Source: CAYWYR01 sp964462685
Lineage (GTDB): Bacteria > Bacteroidota > Ignavibacteria > Kapaibacteriales > UBA2268
DNA length: 64,000 nt
Direction: 5' to 3'
Assembly: GCA_964462685.1 (NCBI GenBank)
Contig: CAYWYR010000006.1
Coordinates: 1-64,000 of the forward strand
Below, piece by piece: positions 17,688 through 25,480 of the stretch; within the stretch, counting starts at the first letter, position 1, and each line of letters opens with the position of its first letter. Both the position numbers and the translations under genes were made by a program. The notes below the pieces were generated by a model. The model saw nothing but the letters and a program-made list of their open reading frames with translations. It searched no databases and was not told the origin of the DNA.

Positions 17688-18875
17688 TTACCCTAAAGCT
17701 TTGACCCCGGGCAAAATCTTGCCTTCAAGGAATTCCAGCGATGCACCGCCACCTGTAGATACATGCGAAACCTGATCAGATAATCCGAATTTGCTGATAG
17801 CTGCAGCTGAATCGCCCCCGCCTACAATTGTGATACTCCCTTTTTCGGTCGCCACGGCCATTGACTTTGCTATCTTTTTAGTGCCTTCTTCAAACGGTTT
17901 AAGTTCAAAAACTCCCATCGGGCCGTTCCAGATTATAGTCTCAGAGCCTATTATTATTGAGTTATAATGCTCAATAGTGTCTATCCCTATGTCCAGGCCC
18001 ATCATATCGATATCCATATTTTCGATAGAGCTTGTTTTGGTAGTAGCTTTCTCAGAGAATTTATCAGCGAGAACAACATCGGTAGGCAGGTGTAGTGTAG
18101 TATCTGTTGATTTGGCAGACTGGATTATCTCATCGGCCAGTTCTAGTTTATCTTCTTCAACTATTGAGTTACCTACTTCATGGCCAAGTGCTTTCAGGAA
18201 AGTAAACATCATACCCCCGCCGATCAGAATATGATCGGCTTTTCCAAGCAGAGCTTTTATAACATCAATCTTGCCCGAGATCTTCGCACCGCCTATAATT
18301 GCCGTAAAAGGTCTTTTCGGTTCTGATAAAGCATCCCCGAGGTAATCAAGTTCTTTCTGCATCAAAAGGCCGGGGAATTTGTCCGCAAAATTCACTGCCA
18401 CAGCCGCAGTTGAAGCATGAGCCCGGTGCGCGGTACCAAAAGCGTCATTTATGTACACATCACCCAGTTCTGAGAGTTTTTTCGCAAAATCAGAATCGTT
18501 TTTTTCTTCCTCTGCGAAAAATCTAAGATTCTCAAGCAATACCATATCACCGATCTCAGCATTATCAACAGTTTTTTTAGCCTCGCTGCCTACTGTAGTC
18601 TCAGCAAAATATACTTTACTGTTTAACCTTTTCTCTAACCAGTTTGCAACTGGTTTCAGCGATAGTTCAGGAGATGCTTTACCTTTGGGCCTGCCGAGGT
18701 GAGACATTAGAACCGGAATTCCGCCGCCCTCCAAAATATGCTCAATAGTAGGTAAACTAGATACAAGCCTTGTGGTATCGGTTATATTTCCGCTATCGTC
18801 AAGCGGTACGTTGAAATCAACGCGGATAAGTGCTTTTTTTGCTTTAAAATCGTAGTCTTTGATTGATTTAACCAT
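17688..18875 (-). CDS. Phosphoglycerate kinase (395 aa)
   Basis: Glycolytic enzyme converting 1,3-bisphosphoglycerate and ADP to 3-phosphoglycerate and ATP. Substrate loops are present: RVDFNVPLDDSG (about 17-28), SHLGRPKG (about 59-66), and an RAHASTAAV arginine/histidine block. The nucleotide site follows with IIGGAKISGKIDVI, WNGPMGVFEL and GGGDSAAAISKFG. Length is standard for bacterial Pgk. It lies 8 bp downstream of rimM on the same strand, an unusual but plausible co-transcribed pair. Confidence 0.97.
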   Translation of the reverse strand: MVKSIKDYDFKAKKALIRVDFNVPLDDSGNITDTTRLVSSLPTIEHILEGGGIPVLMSHLGRPKGKASPELSLKPVANWLEKRLNSKVYFAETTVGSEAKKTVDNAEIGDMVLLENLRFFAEEEKNDSDFAKKLSELGDVYINDAFGTAHRAHASTAAVAVNFADKFPGLLMQKELDYLGDALSEPKRPFTAIIGGAKISGKIDVIKALLGKADHILIGGGMMFTFLKALGHEVGNSIVEEDKLELADEIIQSAKSTDTTLHLPTDVVLADKFSEKATTKTSSIENMDIDMMGLDIGIDTIEHYNSIIIGSETIIWNGPMGVFELKPFEEGTKKIAKSMAVATEKGSITIVGGGDSAAAISKFGLSDQVSHVSTGGGASLEFLEGKILPGVKALG

Positions 18876-18883
18876 TTTTCTCT

Positions 18884-19411
18884 TTATAAGTCCCTGATAC
18901 CATCAGGCAAAGTTATAGTTACTGAATTATTGTTTTTATCGAATTTGTGTACAAATTCGCTCACTGCAGGAAAAAGTATATCCGGAAGATCGTCAACTGG
19001 TTCGATTACCCACACATCATTACCTGGTGCATAAATAATATCAACGACCGTTCCGATAGTTTCATTGCTATTGTTATCAAAAACTGTTACACCAATTATA
19101 TCTTCGGTAAGGGTTGGTTGGTCTTTTTTTTCAGCATTGATATTGCTTCTTTCTGTAAAAACGGCTTTCTCAAGCAAGCTATTTATACTTTCCTCGCTTT
19201 CATACCCTTCAACCGATAGTATGGAATATTTTTGTTTTGAGGAGAATAATTTTAGCTGATATCTCTTCGCAAAGTTCTTAGAATAACCGATAAGCAGCTC
19301 CGAACCAGGCGTAATGGTCTTTATACCTTTTTGAGTATCTTTCAAGATAATCTCTCCGCGAAATCCCTTGGCTCGGCTTAATGTCCCTATATATTCTAAT
19401 GTATCGTTCAT
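18884..19411 (-). CDS. Ribosome maturation factor RimM (175 aa)
   Basis: The N-terminal beta-barrel begins IGTLSRAKGFRGEIILKDT, which fits the RimM pattern G-x-hx-x-x-h-G-hxGEh. The C-terminal PRC-barrel contains EDIIGVTVFDNNSNETIGTV and the NDVWVIEP strand. RimM binds the ribosomal protein S19 and helps mature the 30S head. It usually sits with rpsP, trmD and rplS, but here it precedes pgk, so the normal cluster is broken in this lineage. Confidence 0.88.
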   Translation of the reverse strand: MNDTLEYIGTLSRAKGFRGEIILKDTQKGIKTITPGSELLIGYSKNFAKRYQLKLFSSKQKYSILSVEGYESEESINSLLEKAVFTERSNINAEKKDQPTLTEDIIGVTVFDNNSNETIGTVVDIIYAPGNDVWVIEPVDDLPDILFPAVSEFVHKFDKNNNSVTITLPDGIRDL

Positions 19412-19520
19412 TTAATCAACTCAGGCAAAACTTTCATTGAAATCTCTTTAATATTATTTATAGTATTACGGATAAGCGGTATACGAAATTCGGAAAATCA
19501 ATGATAAATACAGTATTATA

Positions 19521-19976
19521 TCATAAATAGGCGGGAAGCTCTTCGAGGAACTTATATGAACTGGATTCCTGATCGAATTTTAAGGCGTAATGATCTCGGC
19601 CGTTTGTTATCATAAGATAATCTGTACCGCCGAGCGCGTTATTATAAATTCCGATCTGCCTGAATGTATCCTGAGTTATCTTTACTTCTGGCCTTTTGCA
19701 TTCAACTATCAGCGAAACTCTCAGATCCTTATCATAAAAGACTATATCGGCAGAATAGTAGCGGCCTGAAAACTTTAGTGGCTGTTCAAGTTTTATCCTG
19801 CCTGAGGGATACCGAAGATAATCTGTCATGTAGCGGGCAAAATTTTGCCTGACCCATTCCTCGGGTTTGAGCAAAACCCATTTTTTCCTGAACGGGCAGA
19901 ATATTTTTTTTTCCACATCGGTCTCATCAAGCTTAAAATCAAACTCAGGAAGGTTAAGTTTTGGCAATTCGTTCAA
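19521..19976 (-). CDS. Orphan HsdR N-terminal nuclease-domain protein (151 aa)
   Basis: Matches the type I restriction enzyme R-subunit N-terminal domain occurring on its own, a form common in Bacteroidota. The PD-(D/E)xK-type core is visible: SADIVFYDK gives the aspartate and LIVECKRPEVKI the E-x-K. LLKPEEWVRQNF is the conserved opening helix. The helicase part and the HsdM and HsdS subunits are absent, so a classic restriction function is unlikely. A role in DNA repair or RNA/DNA processing is possible. Its start region lies head-to-head with the glnA leader, with 126 bp between the two start codons. Confidence 0.8.
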   Translation of the reverse strand: MNELPKLNLPEFDFKLDETDVEKKIFCPFRKKWVLLKPEEWVRQNFARYMTDYLRYPSGRIKLEQPLKFSGRYYSADIVFYDKDLRVSLIVECKRPEVKITQDTFRQIGIYNNALGGTDYLMITNGRDHYALKFDQESSSYKFLEELPAYL

Positions 19977-20102
19977 TGCTGTTTCGTATTAGTTTTAGAA
20001 GTAGCTATTTGTTCAATATACTTTTTTTCTCATTCGCTTAAATTTGAAAATGAGTATTTCAGACCTGACTATAATCTATTCAATAATCACACTGGAAAAG
20101 TA

Positions 20103-22295
20103 ATGTCAACCTTCCGTAAGGACAGTATCAGTAATATCTCTAACCTGGATTCAGATCAGAGATTCCAGACAACAACCAGCGATACAAATATATCCGATTA
20201 CTTCGGAAAATTCGTATTCGGGCCGGATGCAATAAAAAAATATATCATGAGAGATGCTTATGATAATTTGATGCAGTCAATAAAATACGGTGATAGAATT
20301 GATCAGCGCACAGCCGACTTCGTTGCCGTAGGTATGAAAAACTGGGCTATGGATAAGGGAGCGACCCACTTTACCCATTGGTTCCAGCCACTAACAGGTA
20401 AAACCGCCGAAAAACACGACTCATTTTTTAAGCTAGATAAGGCTGGTAGAGCTATTGAGACTTTCTCTGGCTCTATACTAATAAAACAAGAGACAGATGG
20501 TTCATCTTTCCCGAGCGGTGGCCTTAGAAACACTCACGAAGCTCGCGGTTATACTATCTGGGATCCTTCGAGCTTTGCTTTCATTATGGAATCTTCCCAC
20601 GGTAAGACATTATATATACCTTCTATATTTATATCATATACAGGTGAAGCATTAGACCTTAAAACCCCGCTTCTGAAATCAGCTCATGCACTTGAGACTG
20701 CTGCGGTTGATGTGTGTAACTATTTTGATCCAGAAGTTAAGAGAGTTACGACCACACTGGGATGGGAGCAAGAATATTTCATCGTGGATGAGGCTTTATA
20801 TAATGCCAGACCCGATCTTGTATTAAGCGGCCGTACACTATTCGGTAACGCCTCGGCACGAGGCCAACAGCTTGATGACCACTATTTCGGAATGATACCG
20901 GATAGAGTGCAGGATTTCATGCACGATTTTGAAGATGACTGCCTGATGATGGGTATTCCTATCACTACCCGCCATAATGAGGTTGCGCCTACTCAGTTTG
21001 AGTGTGCGCCGAACTTTGAAAACGTAAATATAGCTGCCGATCACAACCAGCTATTGATGTCCATCATAGATAAAGTAGCTAAAAGACATAAGCTTAGAGC
21101 ACTCATACACGAAAAGCCTTACAAAGGTATTAACGGTTCAGGTAAGCATAACAACTGGTCAATGGCTACCGATACCGGTGTTAATCTGCTATCACCACAA
21201 GGTGAACCAGCCGACGATCTTCAGTTTCTAACCTTCTTTATCAATACTGTCAGAGCAATACATGAGCACAGTGATCTGTTAAGAGCCTCTATAATGAATG
21301 CTGGTAACGAGCACAGGCTAGGGGCTAATGAGGCCCCACCTTCTATCATATCTATCTTTACAGGTGATTATCTTGAGAAAGTATTAGATGGTTTCTTAAA
21401 TGACAAACCTTTCAAACTAGATAGGGACAAGCAGAAACTAACGCTGAACCTGCCAAAGATAGCTACAATAGACTTAGACGAGACCGATAGAAACAGAACA
21501 TCGCCTTTCCCTTTTACGGGTAATAGATTCGAATTCCGTGCCGTTGGCTCATCTGTTAACGTATCCAACCCAATGACTGTACTGAATACTATGGTTGCAG
21601 ACAGGTTGATCAAATTCAAAGATGAAGTAGATAAGGAGATCAGCTCCGGCAAGGAAAAGAAAGAAGCTATCGTTGAGATACTCAAAGGCTATTTGAAAGA
21701 TTCTAACGATGTGATATTCAATGGGGACGGTTACTCTGAAGACTGGGTGAAGGAAGCTGAAAAAAGAGGCTTGTCAAATGTAAGATCAGCACCTGAAGCT
21801 ATCGAGGCGTATCTGACAAATAAGTCAAAAGACCTTTTCATGAACAACAACATATTCACCGAGAGAGAGCTTTACGGTAGATATAATGTTCAGATAGAGG
21901 ATTATATCGAAAGGGTGGAGATAGAGGCAGCACTGGTAAGGGAGATCGCCAATACCCATATTATCCCCGCTGTTCTGAAATATCTAGATACACTACTTAA
22001 ATATGTAGAGAGAATCTCGACGGCAGGTATCAAAATCAAAACGAAAGCCATAGAGAAAAAAGCTATTAAAATAGGGGACTTGCTCGACAAAATGGTTTCC
22101 GAACTTGATAAGTTCAATGAGTTAAAAGATGAGATTGACGCTATGACGGACGTACCTAAACGCGCAAAAGAAAGCCATAATAAACTAATACCTTCATTTG
22201 AAGAAATACGTGCATTGGCCGATAAACTAGAGCTTCTAGTCGATGATGAATACTGGCCATTGCCTAAATACCGTGAGCTTCTATTCTTAGGTTAA
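20103..22295 (+). CDS. Glutamine synthetase type III (730 aa)
   Basis: Ligates ammonia to glutamate with ATP. The long GSIII form of about 730 residues is typical of Bacteroidota and cyanobacteria. Marks include FPSGGLRNTHEARGYTIWDP, EVAPTQFECAPNFENVN, KGINGSGKHNNWSM and the C-terminal PFPFTGNRFEFRAVGSS. I choose the ATG at 20103 (MSTFRKDS). The frame stays open to 19845, but those 86 residues overlap the opposite gene and are not GSIII-like. A TAAATTTG element resembling a -7 box lies at 20039-20046. A strong terminator follows. Confidence 0.95.
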   Translation: MSTFRKDSISNISNLDSDQRFQTTTSDTNISDYFGKFVFGPDAIKKYIMRDAYDNLMQSIKYGDRIDQRTADFVAVGMKNWAMDKGATHFTHWFQPLTGKTAEKHDSFFKLDKAGRAIETFSGSILIKQETDGSSFPSGGLRNTHEARGYTIWDPSSFAFIMESSHGKTLYIPSIFISYTGEALDLKTPLLKSAHALETAAVDVCNYFDPEVKRVTTTLGWEQEYFIVDEALYNARPDLVLSGRTLFGNASARGQQLDDHYFGMIPDRVQDFMHDFEDDCLMMGIPITTRHNEVAPTQFECAPNFENVNIAADHNQLLMSIIDKVAKRHKLRALIHEKPYKGINGSGKHNNWSMATDTGVNLLSPQGEPADDLQFLTFFINTVRAIHEHSDLLRASIMNAGNEHRLGANEAPPSIISIFTGDYLEKVLDGFLNDKPFKLDRDKQKLTLNLPKIATIDLDETDRNRTSPFPFTGNRFEFRAVGSSVNVSNPMTVLNTMVADRLIKFKDEVDKEISSGKEKKEAIVEILKGYLKDSNDVIFNGDGYSEDWVKEAEKRGLSNVRSAPEAIEAYLTNKSKDLFMNNNIFTERELYGRYNVQIEDYIERVEIEAALVREIANTHIIPAVLKYLDTLLKYVERISTAGIKIKTKAIEKKAIKIGDLLDKMVSELDKFNELKDEIDAMTDVPKRAKESHNKLIPSFEEIRALADKLELLVDDEYWPLPKYRELLFLG

Positions 22296-22335
22296 TATAG
22301 GGCCCCCAGGTTGATATAGTCCCAGCTTCAATCCA

Positions 22336-22370
22336 AGCCCTTCCTTAAACTTAAGGAAGGGCTTTTTTTT
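22336..22370 (+). terminator. Rho-independent terminator after glnA
   Basis: AGCCCTTCCTTAA pairs perfectly with TTAAGGAAGGGCT (22336-22362 with a 2-base-extended loop), followed by a run of eight T. Confidence 0.9.
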
Positions 22371-22697
22371 GTTGACATACTGAATTTTTACCGCATAAAC
22401 TTTTCGGTGCCTTAGCCTGCCCAATGGCACTTATATCTTTTGTACCTCGCTGGCGAGGTCAGTTTTCGATTTCAAAAACTGGGTGTGGTTCTTAAAATAT
22501 TGTTCATTGAAAACCCCCAGTCATTCTGAGCGAAGCGAAGAATCTCAAATGCCAAATCCTCGATAGGTTCAAGATCCACCCTCGCTTTACATCAGTCGTG
22601 ATCGGAATCACTCCTTTAAAGCGGTCCCTTCAAAAAGACACATTTGCCTTTCTTCCGTCATTCCTAGTGGCATGGCCTGAAGCTGTGGTAGAGAATG
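22371..22697. repeat. Convergent intergenic region with extragenic repeat (22520-22546)
   Basis: No gene is visible between glnA and xerD. The region holds a 27-bp extragenic repeat at 22520-22546 (GTCATTCTGAG, CGAAGCGA, AGAATCTC), whose exact inverse occurs at 29861-29887. A further GTCATTCC fragment at about 22657 and a CTGGCGAGGTC/TTTTCGA stretch at about 22450 look like decayed repeat pieces. Confidence 0.7.
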
Positions 22698-23582
22698 CTA
22701 ACCCCTGGGGTGGGCAAGCTTATGAGCGTCTTTCAATCTATCAATTGATACGTGGGTGTATATTTGAGTGCTCGTAAGGGAGGCGTGGCCAAGCATCTCA
22801 CTTACACTCTCTATTCCGGCTCCTGCATCCAGTAGGTGGGTTGCGAAACTATGCCTCAATACGTGTGGGCTTTTGCGCGGGCTTTGGGTTATTCCAGATA
22901 ATTTTGTTTTCAACCGGCCATAGTAAGCCCTGGCAACCAGCGGCGATAATGATTCATTAACAAATACTAGAGATTTGGGCCCGAGCTTATGCCCTACTGT
23001 TATTCTAAGCTTCAGAAAACTTTTAAGGGTATCTATGGCCGAACCAGTCACAGGTACTATCCTTGTTTTATTACCTTTTCCTGTTACCTTTACGGTTGCA
23101 GTATCAATATCACTGATTTTCAGACCCAACCCCTCGCTAATCCTCAGTCCGCTGCCATAGAGAAATTCCGTAAGCGTCTTATCCATTAAGGAAATGTAAT
23201 CTTCAGCATCAAAAGAGTCAAATAGTTTATCTATCTCGGATTTAGAAAACCAAGTAGGAAGCGTTTTTTCTAATTTGGGGGTAGAAATATTCGCAGCGGG
23301 ATTTCTTTCAATTTGCCCGTTAGTGTAAAGCCACTTATAAAATGTCTTCACAGCTGATAGCTTTTGTGCCATTGTTTTTTTAGTAAGCCCAAGATCATAT
23401 AAATGCCCAAGAAATAGCCTGATATCCTCTTTATCAATAAGCTTTAGATCATTAGCGCCTAATTCGTCTTTTGCAAAAAGGGCAAACTGATCCAAGGCTT
23501 TTGCATAAGCTATCACAGTATTCTGAGAACGCCGCTTTATAGATTCTTGATATTTAAGAAAATCGTGTGCAATTTGATTCAT
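22698..23582 (-). CDS. Tyrosine recombinase XerD/XerC (294 aa)
   Basis: An N-terminal SAM-like domain (about 1-90) precedes the catalytic domain. Active-site residues are all seen: Arg in GSGLRISEGLGL, Lys in GKGNKTRIVPV, HxxR in HVLRHSFATHLL, the second His in LGHASLTSTQ, and the nucleophile Tyr in IYTHVS. Length and spacing fit chromosome-dimer resolvases acting at dif. It lies 47 bp downstream of mutL. No dif-like site was identified in the window. Confidence 0.93.
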   Translation of the reverse strand: MNQIAHDFLKYQESIKRRSQNTVIAYAKALDQFALFAKDELGANDLKLIDKEDIRLFLGHLYDLGLTKKTMAQKLSAVKTFYKWLYTNGQIERNPAANISTPKLEKTLPTWFSKSEIDKLFDSFDAEDYISLMDKTLTEFLYGSGLRISEGLGLKISDIDTATVKVTGKGNKTRIVPVTGSAIDTLKSFLKLRITVGHKLGPKSLVFVNESLSPLVARAYYGRLKTKLSGITQSPRKSPHVLRHSFATHLLDAGAGIESVSEMLGHASLTSTQIYTHVSIDRLKDAHKLAHPRG

Positions 23583-23629
23583 GTGTTTCTTTCTATCAAA
23601 AACAGCACCAAGAATTTACATGGTTGCTT

Positions 23630-25480
23630 TCAAAACCATGAATCAATAGATTCGGGAGTAAGTAGTTTATGGAGGCGGTTACCCGATGGGGAAAGATTAA
23701 GTTCTCTGTTCCTTAAAGCATAACCGATAATTTCTTGATAATCATCTCTACTTGGCCTATAATTAACCGATGCAGCAAGTTTTTCTGATACATTCCTACT
23801 TGAGATATTTTCCAACTGAACCAGTTTTGATATCAACATATTGAAATCTATGGAAGTAAATTCTTGTGGTAGCGAAGTAATACTGATAGATTTACTTTCC
23901 CGAGATATTTCTATGCATATATCTTCCAGTTTTTTTGTAATTATATCAATTTTGTCTGAATCATACTTTGTGATATCTATTACAGTAGGGAATATCAACT
24001 GTTGCCCTGTTGATAGTTCTTTTCCAATTATTTTCTTGTAAAGTAAAGCTTCCGCCACAGCTCTCGAATTTATTATCAGTAACCCTTCTTTGGATTTAGT
24101 AGCTATATATCCGCCGGGCAGATCAATTATACCTGGTGCCGTGGTTTCTTGAACGTCAGAATAGAGAAGGTCGGCTACTGTTCTGCCGTCTATTCCCTGT
24201 TGTCTGTTGGGATGATCAGATCGGCCGTGGCTATTCTCCCATCTGGCAACATCCCCTCTGCTTCTCGGTGGGGTAGCCATATAATCCTTAGATGAATTAC
24301 TGCCGCCGCTACCAAATCCACTGCTTCGTACTATCTCGCCGGTATCCCTGTTTACAAGTACGTTTTTACCTTCGATATTCATCGTAGTGTGGGGCAGTTT
24401 CGCCGGCACTGCAAAGTCACCCATTGCTTTCATTCTCGGGGTATAACCGCCTTGATCTATCGTTATGCCTATAGTATCCAAAAGCAGGTCATATACTTGT
24501 TTTTCGTTCTCAAACTTTACTTCATGCTTTTGAGGGTGGATATTGATATCCACTCGTGAAGGATCTATTTCGAGCATTATTATATAAGCCGGAAACTGCC
24601 CTTTATTCAGATACGGTTCATAAGCCGACATCACAGCATGTGATAGAGACTTACTTTTGATCGGCCTTTTATTGAGGAATACGTACTGGTTTGAGCGCGT
24701 TGATCTGTATTGATTTACCTCACTTACAAAACCATTCACCTTTATTCCGCTTTCCTCAGTCGGCTGTATCTGGAGGAGAGATGATCTGAAACCATAACCG
24801 AGGACATCTTCGATAGTCTGTGGCAGATCAGATGAAGGGCTATCGAATATTAACGTATCGTCATCATAAAAAACAACTCGTCTATCAGGATGTGATAAAG
24901 CTGTTTTGATCACCGTATCTGATATATGCCTGAACTCTGTGATATTAGAACGCAGGAACTTTCGCCTTGCAGGTACATTATAAAACAAGTTTCTTACTAT
25001 TATCTGGGTTCCTTTTTCAGCGATTTTAGGTTCTACAGATGGCTGTTTGTTAGGCTCAGAGCTTAGTTTTAACCCCTGGGAATTATCTTCTGATGTGTTG
25101 GAAATGATATCCATTCTGGATACCGAACTGATAGATGCTAGAGCCTCTCCACGGAAACCGTAAGTCAGTATAGCTTCAAGATCTTTCTGTGATACTATCT
25201 TACTTGTTGCATGTCTCTTTATCGATAATAGGAGATCTTCGGAACTCATGCCAGAGCCGTTATCTATTATATGTATCAACGACTTACCGCTATCCCTTAC
25301 GATAACTGTAATAGTATCAGCACCAGAATCAAGTGCGTTTTCCAATAGCTCTTTTACCACGCTTTCAGGCCGCTGTACTACCTCGCCCGCCGCTATCTGA
25401 TTTGCCAGAAAATCAGGTAATATCTGAATACTGTTTTTGCTCTTATTTAGTGAAGAGTTCAATATATCAGATACCCACAC
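23630..25480 (-). CDS. DNA mismatch repair protein MutL with altered C-terminus (616 aa)
   Basis: The N-terminal GHKL ATPase is complete: KELLENALDSGAD, DNGSGM, YGFRGEALASIS and GTQIIVRNLFYNVPARRKFL. Residues about 345-440 are a Gly/Ser/Arg linker. The C-terminal domain lacks the endonuclease motif: the DQHAxxE position reads INSRAVAEALLYKK, and the usual zinc-binding Cys-rich and CPHGRPT segments read AASVNYRP and SPSGNRLH. It should dimerise and hydrolyse ATP but probably cannot nick DNA by the known site. The start overlaps the upstream gene by 14 bp, so the genes are coupled. A later start nearer residue 15 is possible. Confidence 0.92.
   Translation of the reverse strand: MWVSDILNSSLNKSKNSIQILPDFLANQIAAGEVVQRPESVVKELLENALDSGADTITVIVRDSGKSLIHIIDNGSGMSSEDLLLSIKRHATSKIVSQKDLEAILTYGFRGEALASISSVSRMDIISNTSEDNSQGLKLSSEPNKQPSVEPKIAEKGTQIIVRNLFYNVPARRKFLRSNITEFRHISDTVIKTALSHPDRRVVFYDDDTLIFDSPSSDLPQTIEDVLGYGFRSSLLQIQPTEESGIKVNGFVSEVNQYRSTRSNQYVFLNKRPIKSKSLSHAVMSAYEPYLNKGQFPAYIIMLEIDPSRVDINIHPQKHEVKFENEKQVYDLLLDTIGITIDQGGYTPRMKAMGDFAVPAKLPHTTMNIEGKNVLVNRDTGEIVRSSGFGSGGSNSSKDYMATPPRSRGDVARWENSHGRSDHPNRQQGIDGRTVADLLYSDVQETTAPGIIDLPGGYIATKSKEGLLIINSRAVAEALLYKKIIGKELSTGQQLIFPTVIDITKYDSDKIDIITKKLEDICIEISRESKSISITSLPQEFTSIDFNMLISKLVQLENISSRNVSEKLAASVNYRPSRDDYQEIIGYALRNRELNLSPSGNRLHKLLTPESIDSWF

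Noticed and set aside
19845..20102. Longer N-terminus for glnA
   Set aside because: The extra residues overlap the opposite HsdR-N gene and have no GSIII similarity; the conserved start is the MSTFRKDS at 20103.
22698..23582. Integrase of a mobile element
   Set aside because: Motifs and neighbours (mutL) fit a housekeeping XerC/D, and no attachment repeats were found.
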